A stretch of DNA of 64,000 nt from Cephalotus follicularis (taxonomy: Eukaryota > Streptophyta > Magnoliopsida > Oxalidales > Cephalotaceae). Location of the stretch: positions 1 to 64,000 of the forward strand of contig BDDD01002121.1 of assembly GCA_001972305.1 (NCBI GenBank). Reading direction: 5' to 3'. Positions 1 through 10,918 of the stretch are shown here, in pieces. Within the stretch, counting starts at the first letter, position 1. Every line of letters starts with the position of its first letter. The notes beneath the pieces were generated by a model that was not told where the DNA came from, made no database searches, and was given only the letters and a program-made list of their open reading frames with translations. Position numbers and translations under genes: made by a program.

Positions 1-58
1 TGTGTTTTTGGTTTTTTTTTTGTTTTTTTGTTTTTGTTTTGTTAAGGGAATTTCCTAA

Positions 59-195
59 GCTCTGATACCATGTAACTTAATAATGATTTATGTATGTTAT
101 TATGCTAAACAGAAAAGCCATATATATAGGCTTATTACATGGATGTGGGCTTTTTTTAGTTAAACCCAACTTGTACGTAAATAATAACGACAACA
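59..195 (-). mobile_element. 5' LTR (125 bp) and primer-binding site of a minus-strand LTR element
   Basis: Read on the minus strand, an LTR runs from 195 (TGTTGTCG) to 71 (GTTACA). It is followed directly by TGGTATCAGAGC at 70-59, a perfect match to the primer-binding site complementary to initiator tRNA-Met used by many plant copia and TRIM elements. A TATA-like stretch (CCTATATATA) lies inside the LTR. Such a short LTR suggests a TRIM or a small copia element. Its body continues leftward out of the window through a T-rich stretch at 1-45. It sits directly against gypsy pol sequence starting near 197, so it inserted into that element. The second LTR cannot be seen. Confidence 0.75.
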
Positions 196-198
196 AAG

Positions 199-2260
199 GT
201 GTTGGGCGAACACGAGGTCAGATACCCAACCATCCAAAAACTGGCCTATGCTCTAGTCATCTCGACGAGGAAGCTTCAGCCTTATTTTCAAGCCTACACT
301 ATCAATGTCATGATAGACCAACCCTTCAGGAAAGTCCTGCAGAAGCCCGAGACATCGAGAAGACTGATCAAATGGTCCATGGAGTTAGGAGAATTTGATA
401 TACATTTCAAACCCAAAACGGCTTTAAAGTCTCAGATAATCTGCTACTTCATAGTCGAAAGTGTGAGTCCCATAGAAGAAGAAGAAGTTGCTGAGGGAGC
501 CATCACTTTACTAGAACTATGGAGTCTACATATGGATGGATCCTCATCCAAGCAAGGTTCTGGAGCTGGCATCATCCTCACTAGCCCGAATGGGTGGGTG
601 CTAGAATATGCCCTTCGTTTCGAGTTCATAGCTACAAACAACGCTGCGGAATATGAAGCCCTGATATTTGGCTTGAAACTCGCCAGGCATCTCCGAGTGA
701 CTAAGTTGCTCGTGTACACCGATTCTCAGTTGGTAGCTAGCCAAGTACAAGGAATCTTCAAGGCCAAAGATGCAGTTATGATCTCTTACCTCGGAGAGGT
801 TTCAAAACTCGCAGTTATGATCTCTTACCTCGGAGAGGTTTCAAAACTCCAAGATGAATTTATCTACCTTGAGGTGACTCAAATACCCAGGGACCAGAAT
901 GCTAAGGCAGACGCGTTGTCAAAGTTGGCAACCGAGGAAAACCTCGAACTATACCAGACAGTTTTTCTCGAGGCCTTTCCAGGGCCAAGTATATCCGAGA
1001 CATGGGTTGTTAACTCAGTAGAAGTTGAACCGAGTTGGACGAATCCCCTGCTCGCGTGGATGAAAGACTCTTGACTCCCCGAGACGCGTTCGGAAGATCA
1101 GAAAATCCAGAATGAATCATCTCCGTACCAAATCCGAGAAGACCAATTCTACAGAAGATCATTTACACAACCATTCCTCAAGTGTCTCCAGCCTGCTGAA
1201 GCCAAATATGTGTTGGAAGAAGTACATGATGGGATATGTGGAAATCATCTCGGGGGTAGATCTCTAGCGCAGAAGGCGCTCTAACAAGGATTTTACTGGC
1301 CGACTATGGTCAAGGAGGCAATAGAACTTGTCAGAGTGTTGTCAAAGGTTTTCATCCATTTCTCACCAGCCTGCCGTGGAACTCACATCTCTAGTGTCCC
1401 CATGGCCTTTTTCTCAGTGGAGAATGGATGTTTTGGGACCTTTGCCCCCTGCTCCCGGTCAGAGGAAGTTCATCTTGGTGGCAGTAGATTATTTCACCAA
1501 ATGGATGGAAGCCGAGGCCCTCGCGAAGATCACCGAACACAACGCTAGACAGTTTCTTTGGAAAAATATCATTTGTCAGTTTGGGGTTCCTTGAGTCCTC
1601 ATCACCGACAATGGCACCCAGTTCGACAATAGAAGATTTGGAGCATACTGTGATGAAATGGGAATCAGACATAATTTCACTTCGGTAGCCCATCCCCAAG
1701 CCAACGGACAAACAGAAGTCATCAATCGGAGAGTGCTGCAAACTCTAAAAAAGTTGGAAGGAGCTAAAGGTTTGTGGGCGGAAGAACTACCTGGATACTA
1801 TGGGCTTATTGCACTACCTTGACTTCTACTGTCAGAGAGACTCCATTTGGCCTGGCCTACGGAACAAAAGCTGTGGTGCCCGTCGAGATAGGAGTTCTCT
1901 CCCGAAGGGTCGAGCAATACAAGGAAGAATACAACGAGGAAGGTCTCAGAGCCAATTTGGACTTTATAGACGAGCTCCGAGAACATTCCGCCAGGAGAGT
2001 CGCGGCATGTCAAAGAAGAACCTGACAATACTATAATCGGAACGTAAAGAACAAGGAGTTCCGAGTTAGCGACCTTGTTCTCAGAAAAACGTCCGTGTCA
2101 ATACCAGAACTAACAAGAGGAAAGCTTGCTCCAAACTGGGAAGGTCCATATGAAGTTACAGCAGTTTATGGAAAGGGAGCTTACCAGTTGAAAGATTTAG
2201 AAGGTAGGATGATACCGAGGACATGGAACTTGGAGAATCTCAAGAAGTACTTTCAGTAGA
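199..2260 (+). pseudogene. Ty3/gypsy (Tat-like) pol, 3' part: RT end, RNase H, integrase
   Basis: Reading frames encode, in order: the RT-RNase H connection (RYPTIQKLAYALV, RKLQPYFQAY); an RNase H with MDGSSSKQGSGAG, TDSQLV and DQNAKADALSKLA; an integrase core with MDVLGPLPPA, LITDNGTQFDN and ANGQTEVINR (the D, D and E of the DDE triad); and a C-terminal tail ending NLENLKKYF just before the stop near 2260. The antisense ORF downstream points to the Tat lineage, whose elements often carry extra ORFs. It is not functional: there are in-frame stops at 1072-1074 and 1592-1594 (GVP-stop-VLITDNG) and others, plus frame changes. Gag, protease and most of RT are absent to the left, cut off by the minus-strand LTR. 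The coding sense matches the LTR at 9908-10918. Confidence 0.85.
772..849 (+). repeat. 39-bp in-frame tandem duplication inside RNase H
   Basis: Two identical 39-base copies lie at 772-810 and 811-849, doubling the 13-residue segment AVMISYLGEVSKL within the RNase H domain. The copies are exact and the frame is kept, so the duplication looks younger than the stop codons around it. It falls between the TDSQ motif and the final DQNAKAD motif. Confidence 0.95.
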
Positions 2261-2703
2261 AAGGTGAATAGAGTGGACCGTCTTTCAAACTGTAACCTTT
2301 TGATCACTTTATAGAATAATTTATAAAGTTTATCAGAGATCTTTCTACATGGTTTTTCATATCCTGTCTGAAGCCCGAGTTACCTAAATCTCGCAATCCT
2401 CAGTTAAGCTCGTAAAGGCAACAAAACCGAGGCGCGGGAGTAAGTAAAAAAAACAAGACATAACTCAGAATTACGTCTCCTTTGAAGCCAAGTTCTCCGG
2501 ATAATCTTACAATTCTCGGTTAAGCTTATGAAAGTCATAAAACTGAGATATCGCAATTGGTATGTTTTTATCAATCCTCTTACAATAGCATTATCCTTTA
2601 TTATTTTGTCATCCCACTAAAAAAAATGCAATATGAAAAGAACATCGAGACAAGGAAAGAAGAACTCCATTTCTCATTAAACTCAAAAAGTTAAAAAGAG
2701 GAG
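2261..2703. other. Noncoding spacer between gypsy pol and the antisense ORF
   Basis: No gene seen. The stretch holds two diverged copies of a block of roughly 110 bp, near 2370-2440 and 2480-2550, sharing the pattern TCTCGC/TCTTAC-AAT-CCTC/TCTC-GTTAAGCT and an AAAAC-GAG motif. This is consistent with the long repeat-bearing 3' region of Tat-type elements. Confidence 0.5.
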
Positions 2704-3435
2704 TTACCAGGGGCAACTTGCCCGGTTACAAAAAGAAGCAAAAGGAAAGACCAACTGTTCATGGGGGAGTAGGAAAGGCACTAGGAGGAATGAGGTTCCC
2801 TGCAGCGTTGATGACACTCGCACAGTCATCACATCGAAAGGGTCCCTGTTCGAGGAGACTGGATTTGGGTCAAAAAGTTTCTCGGGAGGATCTCCCTTTC
2901 TCACCTCGGTTCCCTCGAATGCAATCTCCTCTTCTCCCTCATCAGGAAGCTTGTTGCCTAGTTCTTCGAAAAGGTTGAGGGCCTCCTCCTTGCCAAGCCC
3001 CTCCAGGCTAAGATCGGGATTTTTCCTTCTAATGAGCTCACACATCAGGGCCACCGCATTGTCAAAGAAAGTGCTCCCATGAAGATTGACTTGATCGGAG
3101 TAATCATCGAATAAGAGATACCAATCAATGGTAGTCTGAGCCTTAGCCTCCATAGTCGTTACTTTCTGGGCAAGATCGGTTGACTCCTGGCGAGCTTCAT
3201 CCCTTTCCTTCAAAAGAGTGTCCTTCTCAGCTCGGAGGGCCTCCAACTCCTTCTGCGCATTCTCTAGCTTGACATTTGCAGTGCTCTCGCCGAGCTGAGC
3301 CTCAATCATGTCAGCTTTGGCGTTAGTCAGCTTGGCCTTCGCCTTCCCCATCTCAGTCTCGGCTAACTCCCTCCCCAAAGCATCCGCCTTGCACTTATCC
3401 GCAAGGATCTTGAATTCGTCTCGGGTGACGATGGA

Positions 3436-6400
3436 ATGTTGGGTTGCCAGCACATCAAAGAGTGCTATGATACTTCTAACACTCAGGACAGATCTGCTTT
3501 GGTGGCAAATCCCACTCAAAAGGCTAAGGAGACAATGGACAGAGATCAAATCAAATGTGATCATTGTGGTAAAACAAGACACACAAAGGAGACTTGTTGG
3601 AAACTACATGGCCAGCCCATTCAAGGAAGAGGAGGAAAACATATGGGACCTCCTCGATCACAAGCGCATTTTTCAGAAACTACTGAGTTCATTCCTAATT
3701 CAGATGTTGACCATTTATCTAAGGAAGAAGTACAAGCTCTCAAACAACTCGTGTCTCGGTTAGAAACCTCTACCTCCTCTACTATGCCTTCTTCAAATTT
3801 TGCTCACTCAGGTACATCAAAACATGCTTTTTCTTACATCTTCTCCAGTTGATTCTAGCTCTTAGGTCATAGACTTGGGCGCTTCTAAACATATGACAGA
3901 CTCTCCATATCTATTTTCTTCTTAAGTTCCTTCCTCAGGCAAAGATAAAGTCCGTATTGCCGATGGTTCTTTTTCTTCAATTTCTGGGAAAGGTTCCATT
4001 CAGTGCAACCCTAATTTGAAACTTCCATATGTTTTGCATGTGCCTAGTTTTCCTCATAATCTTTTATCCATTAGTGCAATTACGAAAGAATTAAATTGCT
4101 GTGTCATTTTCTTTCCTACCTTTTGTGTTTTTCACAAACCGGGGACATGGAGAACGATTGGCTATGGTAGGGTGTGTGATGGCTTATATTTGCTGCAAAA
4201 GGGGGTTGTTCAAATATCTCCAGGCTCTGCTGGTCATGCCTTGCATTCTGGTACAACTATGGAAACTTGTCAAAACATTTTGCTAGAACATCAGCGACTA
4301 GGACATCCTTCTTTTGGTGTTATGGAGAAAATGTTTCCAGATTTGTTTAGGATGTGTGATTTGAAAATTCTCCTTGTGATGCTTGTCAGTTTGCTAAGCA
4401 CACTCGTGTCTCTTATTCAAGTAGTAATAATAAAAGTAGTGCACCTTTTTTGGTTGTCCACTCTGTCTGGGGTCCAAGTAGAATTGCCTGTTTGTCTGGC
4501 TATCGTTGGTTTGTTACCTTTATAGATTGTTATAGCCGAACCACTTGGGTATTTCTAATGCGCACAAAAAATGAAGTTCACACATATTTTAAAAGGTTCC
4601 ATAAAATGGTGACTACTCAATATGATGCCAAAATCAAGGTCCTAAGAACAGACAATGGCACTGAATATATTGATAGTGCACTGCAAAATTATCTTTCAGA
4701 ACATGGCATCATGCATCAGACAAGTTGTGTTGATACACCTGCACAAAATGGTGTGGCAGAACGAAAAAACTGCCATTTGTTGGAAGTAACTCGATCCCTG
4801 TTGTTTACCATGAATGTTCGCAAAACCTTTTGGGGGGATGTTGTCCTCTCTACAGCAAATCTAATCAACCGCATGCCTCTTAGGACATTGAATTTTAGAA
4901 CCCCTTTAAAATGTTTACTAGGTACAAACTCCTTTGTTGTTCCTCCTAAGGTATTCGGATGTGTGTGTTTTCTCCATGCCTACCAACGTAACCTAAGCAA
5001 GTTAGATCCTCGTGCTCTAAAATGTGTTTTTCTAGGATACTCGGCCACTCAAAAAGGGTACAAGTGCTATCATCCTCCTACACGCAAGGTGTTTGTTAGT
5101 GTGGATGTCACTTTTCGAGAACATGAGACCTACTATCCTAAGTCATCTCTTTAGGGGCAGAATGTTGGTAACTTGAAAGAGTTGACTTCACCAGAACATG
5201 AGCCTTGTTCTTCCTCTTCTATGTGGATCTCCATGCTTGATTGTCATAATCATATAAGCGAGGGGGAGACTAAAAATTATGGAGAGAAGGAAGAACACAA
5301 AATAAGTGAGGTTCAACAGGGTGAGAAAACTGAGGAATCAAAAGGGATGGCAGGAGAGGGAAATGAGTCAGATAAGAGAAATGGTAACCTAAGGGTCTAT
5401 ACTAGAAGAAAGCGAGTAGACAAAGTCATCACACATACCACTCCTAGTCAAGAGTTATCCTCGGAACCAGTTCCTCAATCAACAATCTTCTTTATCATGT
5501 AATGATTCTTCCATCAAAAATATTTCTAATGTTAGTGATCTTGATCTTCCTGTTGCTCTTTGAAAAGGGGTTAGAACTTGTACTCAACATTCTATATCTA
5601 ATTTTGTTTTATATGATTCACTTAACCCATCCTATAAAGCTTTTGTTTCTGTGTTGTCTTCTATTCCTATTCCTCAAAATTGGAAGGTGGCATTTGCTGA
5701 TCCGAAGTGGCAAGAAGCCATGGTAAAGGAGATGAAGGCTTTGACAAAGAACAACACTTGGGAGCTTACTACTCTTCCTAATGGAAAGAAACCAGTAGGT
5801 TGTAAGTGGGGCTTTACAGTTAAGCACAAGGCTAATGGTACAATGGAAAGATTTAAGGCGAGGCTAGTTGCTAGGGGGTTTACCCAAACTTATGGAGTTG
5901 ACTACCAAGAGACCTTGGTTCCTGTTGCTAAATTGAATTCTGTTCGAATTCTTCTCTCATGTGTAGCTAACTTAGGCTGGGACTTACAGCAAATAGACGT
6001 GAAGAATGTTTTCCTTCATGGGGACTTGGAAGAGGAAGTGTATATGGAAGTACCTGCAGGATTTGAGAATCAGAAGACATAAGGAAAGGTTTGCAAACTC
6101 AATAACGCTTTATATGGGCTCAAGCAGACTCCTAGAGCATGGTTTGGCAGATTTAGCAAAGCAGTGTTGAGCTTTGGATTTTGTCAAAGTAATGCAGATC
6201 ACACAATGTTCATCAAACGAGCTAACGACTCTATCACTATTCTCATTGTATATGTTGATGACATAGTGGTGACAGGCAATAATCCAGAAGAAATAGCACG
6301 TTTGAAGAGTTTCCTTGTTAAAGAATTTGAAATCAAGGACTTGGGCAAACTACGATATTTTTTGGGAATTGAGGTTGCTCGTTCAAAATCAGGTATCTTT

Positions 6401-7204
6401 GTTTCTCAAAGAAAATATGTCCTTGATCTACTCAAGGAAACTGGTAAGTTGGGTTGTAGACCGGCAAAGACTCCTATTGAGGCATATCATCGACTCAAGA
6501 ATGGTGATGGTAACAAGGTTCACAAAGAGAGGTATCAAAGACTGGTTGGGAAGCTACTTTATCTTTCTCATACTCGTCCGGATATAACCTACGCTATTGG
6601 AGTAGTTAGTAGATTTATGCACAATCCTCGATCAACTCATCTAAATGCCGTTTATCATAACTTAAGGTACTTGAAGTCAGCACCAGGAAAGGGATTGTTA
6701 TTCTCAAACAACAAACATCTGAAAGTTGAAACATTTACAGATGTTGATTGGGTTGGTTCTCTTGATGATAGAAGATCAACTTCAGGTTTTTGCACTTTTA
6801 TTGGAGGAAATCTTGTCACATGGAGAAGCAAGAAGCAACAAGTAGTGGCTAGATCAAGTGCAGAAGCTGAATACAGGGCCATGGCTCATGGAACCAGTGA
6901 ACTTTTGTGGATCAAGAAATTTATGACTGATATTGGGTTAGCCGATGGCAAACCCCTCCTATTGTATTGTGATAACAAAGCTGTCATCAACATTGTTCAT
7001 AATTCAGTACAACATGAAAGAACAAAGCATATAGAAATAGATCGGAATTTCATCAAAGAGAAACTTGATGAAGGCCTAATGTGCATACCTTTTGTTAAAT
7101 CTACAGAACAACTTGTTGATGTATTTATAAAGGGTCTTAATGATAAGTCATTTCCTTCTTCTATGACCAAGATGGGCATGATAGATATCTATGCTCCATC
7201 TTGA
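3436..7204 (+). pseudogene. Copia gag-pol remnant
   Basis: The gag zinc knuckle is CDHCGKTRHTKETC (C-x2-C-x4-H-x4-C, codons within 3540-3600). The protease region has DLGASKHMT in place of the usual D-S/T-G-A (3870-3900). The integrase has HQRLGHPS for the N-terminal zinc region and LRTDNGTEY (4640-4675) and QNGVAERKN (4745-4775) for the core. The reverse transcriptase starts near 5680 (NWKVAFADPKWQEAM) and shows ARLVARGFTQ, HGDLEEEVYM and the catalytic YVDDIVV (6250-6270). RNase H has DVDWVGSLDDRRSTSG and SSAEAEYRAMA, ending SIYAPS-like at 7204. Frame is broken between gag and integrase, near 4450, 5150-5650 and at 6080 (TAA). The RT-RNase H frame 6164-7204 is open for 346 codons. Confidence 0.9.
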
Positions 7205-7436
7205 TAGGGAGTGTTGAGAGTTGACTGAGGATATTTAGGCTGGATTTATAGGATTTGTTAGGCTGATTATGGGAAATAAAATCTGTATATCAGTTACAGA
7301 TTCTGTAATTATTTCTTGTAATCTCTATCATATTATATATTACAGGTTTGTGATGAAGAGAATAATCACCAACCCTTCTAAACATTCTACTTCTTCTTCT
7401 CTCCACCTCATTCTCTTCTCTCCTCTGTTTACAACA
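3450..7436 (+). mobile_element. 5'-truncated Ty1/copia retrotransposon inserted in the antisense ORF
   Basis: The element runs from the C-terminal part of gag to a complete 3' LTR at 7212-7436. No 5' LTR, primer-binding site or upstream gag is present. The left junction is near 3436-3475, where the coiled-coil antisense ORF stops. To the right of 7436 the antisense ORF resumes (minus-strand reading AKGLLLPEDYW). Lack of the 5' half means a target-site duplication cannot be tested. Confidence 0.8.
7212..7436 (+). repeat. 3' LTR of the truncated copia element
   Basis: It starts TGTTGAGAG and ends TTTACAACA, giving TGTTG...CAACA inverted ends. It is preceded by a short purine-rich tract (TAGGGAG, 7205-7211) after the pol stop, the usual place of the polypurine tract. 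Length is 225 bp. Confidence 0.8.
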
Positions 7437-8908
7437 TAAACCCAATAGTCCTCGGGTAGCAGCAAGCCCTTGGCTAAGTTGATGCAGGTCGAAGGCTTGG
7501 AAAGTGCAGACTCGTGGGTCATCACCCCCTTATAGGGCCTCCAAGAGGTCGAACCCACGATCACTTACTCGTTTGTTGGGAAGGGAAAGCTACCCTCGAA
7601 CTACTCCAGGTCTATCCCGAGGTCCCCGGACATACCCCTGGCCCTCTTGGCTTGAATCCTGATCCCGATCACGGTATCCTCGAGAGCGTCTGATTCCTCG
7701 ACCTCGGTGACGGCCCTTAATCTCTTCTCGCCCTGGGCCCCTGGACCCTGGATATGTTAGTCCCATAGGCTAGTGTGGTCTGAGGACCCGCCGAGGTCGA
7801 CTTCTCGCCTAGAAGCTCAGTGTTCTTCTTCTTGCCCTTTTTGGGAACTTGCTTCTCATCAGCCTTCTACTGCGCGGCCACAATCCTCATCCTCTTGGGA
7901 TCCATTATCTTGACAACTACGAGGAAGGAGAAACAAATGAATATTAGATTCCTAAGTAAAAACCGACCAAGAGGAAGGATAAGTACCATTATATCCCGTT
8001 GGCAACGGGACCGGACTGAGCCCAAGAAAAGAGAGGTTAGCTTCCTCGAGCAGAACCATGATCTCATCAGGGGGTTAGGCCAAGGCCAACATCTTCTCAA
8101 TAATCCCTCTGTGAACTTCCGACAACAAAGGGTGCTCAGTGTAGGTGCGATTGCTGTACTGCTTCCATTGGGCAGCCCGAGTCCAACCCCGGACGTTCTT
8201 AGCATAAAAATAATAGTCTTTCTAGCCTTTGATGGAGTCAGGTAGCCTGCCAAAAAAAGGTTTCAACTTGGGCCTCTTCTTGAAGTAATACCAGCTACCC
8301 TCTTTGTTGGGATGTTTAGCAAAATGAAATAAGTGGTGGAAGACCTCCATCTCGGGCTCCACCTCAGCCATCTTGCAGAAGCATAGAAAGCCAATCACTA
8401 TCCTGCATGAATTCAGAGCAAGCTGACATGGATGAACTTGGAAGTAATAAAAAACAGAGAAGATAAAAGGACGCAGGGGAAACCGCAAACCCGATTTCAG
8501 AGCATCTACGTAGCAAGGGAATATTACCTCAGCATGCTCCGTGGACCCATGGTTTTGGGGAGGAAGAGACAACTCGATATAATCAGGAATAGAATACTCC
8601 GATCTCAACTTCTCTAAATCGGCTTCCTTGGTCTTCGATACGATATTCCGAGCATACCATTCCTCGGGAGGCATGTCGTAACCAAGATCTTGGACCTCAG
8701 CACCCTTGGACTACCCTACATCTTCGTAAGGAACTAATGCATAGTGAGAAGAGGAAGCAACTTCTCTCTGATCTCTTCTCGTCGAACCCTTATCTGACCT
8801 TGACCCCACCGCCGAGTCGTCATCAGAGTGCTCCGACAAAGATATGTACTCCCCTATTCTAGTCCTCACTAAGTGATCTGAGGATTCAGATGTAGTCTGA
8901 GAAGCCAT

Positions 8909-9335
8909 ACTTACGTTCGGTAAAACAGAATTCCTGGAAATGAAGAAGGTGAAACGGATTCAACACAAACACAAAATTAAAGACTTAAAGAAAGTGCGAA
9001 AAAAGGCAAGAAAATAAAAATTGAAGAACGGGTTGAAGATTCAAAAGAAAAAATGAAGAACATGTTGAAGATACAAGAGAAATCTAGAGAAGGTTGGAGA
9101 GCAAAATCTAGAGATAGAGAGAGATTTGAGGAAATGAGGAGTGAAAGAAAAAACGGGGAGAGGTCTCGTACATAAACCTCCTCCCTTTGCATCGGGAACG
9201 CCAAAAGTTGCCTCAAGTATAACGAAATGAAAAATTCCCTCCAAAAAGATAATGGATGCGAAAACCAAGTGTTCTAGAACATCATATGAAGAGTGAGAAG
9301 ACTGTCCAGTTGCCGCAAACACGTGGCAAAAACTT
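8909..9335. other. Leader region of the antisense ORF
   Basis: No protein-coding gene is supported. The stretch is purine-rich on the plus strand (AGAGAGA and GAAGA tracts at 8990-9160), i.e. a CT-rich leader upstream of the antisense start at 8908, as expected for a transcribed 5' untranslated region on the minus strand. Confidence 0.4.
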
Positions 9336-9680
9336 GGATAAGGCACTTTAAAGCCCTTAGAATCTGAGCTATGTAAACATCTCAGTTTGATACCGAGTTG
9401 TCTTGCACCCTCGTGGTGCTCGGATAAGGCACCTTAAAGCCCTCAAAATCCGAGCCATTTTACATCTCAGTTTGACACCGAGTTGTCTTGCACGTTTGTA
9501 GTGCTCGGATAACGCACCTTAAAGCACTTAGAATCCGAGCTATGTAAACATCTCAGTTTGACATCGAGTTGTCTTGCACCTTTGTAGTGCTCGGATAAGG
9601 CACCTTAAAGCCCTTAGAATTCGAGCTATGTAAACATCTCGGTTTGACACCGAATTGTCTTGCACCTGCATAGTGCTCGG
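9336..9680 (+). repeat. 86-bp tandem repeat (4 copies) in the Tat-like element
   Basis: The marker GGATAAGGCAC/GGATA recurs at 9336, 9422, 9507, 9593 and 9679, giving periods of 86, 85, 86 and 86. Each unit carries CTTAAAGCCC, GAATCCGAGC, TGTAAACATCTCAGTTTGA and GAGTTGTCTTGCACC. Variable minisatellites in this 3' position are known for Tat/Ogre-type elements and have been proposed as seeds of satellite DNA. Confidence 0.9.
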
Positions 9681-10251
9681 ATAGAATAACATCTCGGACC
9701 AGGGACGAACCCCTCACAGGCAAAAAAGACCTCGGACAAGGTGATAAACATCCCGGTTCTATCCAAGATAACTTCCACCCCAAAAAAAGAGAGAGACGTT
9801 CGATTTTGACAAAATTGAGAAGGTTCTAAACAGGTCATCATGGTGTTCTCGAGTCAAAACAAACCTCCCAAGCATCTGAAGACTATGAACTTAGGAAGTG
9901 GGGGACTTGTTGAGGATAGAGGGTTCATCCTCCATCTAGAAGAAATCTATGCCTCTGGTTGAGTTCAGGGCCATCCGAGATCCAAGGTTCGACAATTATG
10001 CTCCTTGGGCGTATGACATCCATTAATCAAAGTTCCTAAGGACGAGACAGAAGCCTTGCTGGGGGGTCTTCTTGAGGGCGTCTCTTGAGAGGACCTGAAG
10101 ACTCATTTAATACAAAAGTGACAGTCAGACTTCAGAGGAAAGGCTGCAGACATTGGCAGGACACATTCAATGCTATGAGAATTACTGGAATGCCCTCGTT
10201 CTAGGACAACTGGAGAGGGCAATACCGACTTTCGGACGCACTTATTGCCCC

Positions 10252-10259
10252 TATAAATA
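10252..10259 (+). promoter_or_regulatory. TATA box of the Tat-like LTR
   Basis: TATAAATA follows a GC-richer stretch and sits about 345 bp into the LTR, with a CA/CT-rich leader downstream, the normal spacing for U3-R in these elements. Confidence 0.6.
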
Positions 10260-10462
10260 CCCCAACTACCGCATTTACGCATGTTAGCTACTTTATCTCA
10301 CTACATCTCATTAGAATCATCTCAGCATATACAACAAAACATCTCGACTAGAGTATAAACAACTCGCTCGACATCCTAAAACACATAAATTCATACGAAA
10401 TGATGAGCTCTAACTCAACCATCGGAGGGTAGTTCTGGAGACCACTCTGGAGCTATCATCTG

Positions 10463-10838
10463 TGTTAGGATATGAATCCCACGTTGAAAAGATTAAGTTG
10501 GCTTGTTCAATATATATACTTGAGAGATATCTACTCCTTATAAGTATACTTTTAGGGATGGAGATCTTAACATGGAATTAGAGCAAGGTTGGTCCACTAT
10601 CACTCGCTGAGCACATTGGGACACGTGTGAGACAAGTTGTGTAGAAACCTCTGAGCCCACTTGTTTGGGACAAGTTTCGTAGTAACCTCTAAGCCCACTT
10701 TCATAAGTCTAGGTTGCACGTGAGGGCGAGTCTTAGGATGTGAATCTCACATTGAAAAGATTAAGTGGGCTTGTTCAATATATATACTTGAGAGATACCT
10801 CCTCCTTATAAGTGCTTTTAGGGATGAAGATCTTAACA
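10463..10838 (+). mobile_element. Complete TRIM (terminal-repeat retrotransposon in miniature), 376 bp
   Basis: The terminal repeats are 10463-10572 (TGTTAGGATATGAATCCCAC...ATCTTAACA) and 10731-10838 (TCTTAGGATGTGAATCTCAC...ATCTTAACA), about 110 bp each and clearly similar. Directly after the left repeat is TGGAATTAGAGC, a two-mismatch version of the initiator-Met primer-binding site TGGTATCAGAGC. A purine-rich tract GAGGGCGAG precedes the right repeat. The insertion is flanked by a perfect 5-bp target-site duplication ATCTG (10458-10462 and 10839-10843). There is no coding capacity. It lies inside the Tat-like LTR. Confidence 0.93.
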
Positions 10839-10918
10839 ATCTGACCACTTGTTGATTTCAGGGATATTTCTACTGTCGAAGACCAATTCACCGTTCAACC
10901 TCAGGGAAGGGTTCAACA

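Larger units (their letters stand above)
2704..8908 (-). pseudogene. Antisense ORF of the Tat-like element (putative gypsy-type transposon protein), split by a copia insertion
   Basis: The start is ATG at 8908 (MASQTTSESSDHL). The same frame continues through a stop at 8711-8713 into 8674-8222 (PPEEWYARNIVS, EVIFPCYVDAL, QVHPCQLALNSCRIVIG, GSWYYFKKRP), the pattern of the plant 'putative gypsy type transposon' family (PF04195-like). A TGG-to-TAG change in KGWKDYY is evident near 8230. The frame fades toward 7440. The copia element occupies about 3450-7436. The C-terminal part then resumes at about 3440-2704 with a long E/K/A-rich coiled coil (KADALGRELAETEMGKAK, LRAEKDTLLKERDEAR). Such antisense ORFs between pol and the 3' LTR are known in Tat/Retand elements; their role is unknown. 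A second copy of the N-terminal half lies at 30885-31455. Confidence 0.75.
9893..10918 (+). mobile_element. Polypurine tract and LTR of the Tat-like element (interrupted by a TRIM)
   Basis: A purine tract GGAAGTGGGGGA (9893-9905) precedes the LTR start TGTTGAGGATAGAGG at 9908. The LTR ends ...GGGTTCAACA at 10918. Without the 381-bp TRIM plus duplicated target it is about 630 bp. A TATA box TATAAATA lies at 10252-10259. Just after the LTR, TTATTGGCGATTCTCTGTG (10925-10943) resembles the TTTGGCGCCGTCTGTGG primer-binding context of Tat/Ogre elements. This LTR therefore seems to have internal element sequence on both sides. The opposite LTR of the element is not in the window. Confidence 0.75.

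Noticed and set aside
3308..3763. 151-codon plus-strand frame
   Set aside because: It is antisense to the coiled-coil ORF and then runs across the copia junction. A shadow of two unrelated sequences.
7867..8253. 128-codon minus-strand frame as a separate gene
   Set aside because: It is an out-of-frame reading of the antisense ORF, whose true frame shows KDYYFYAKNVRGW here.
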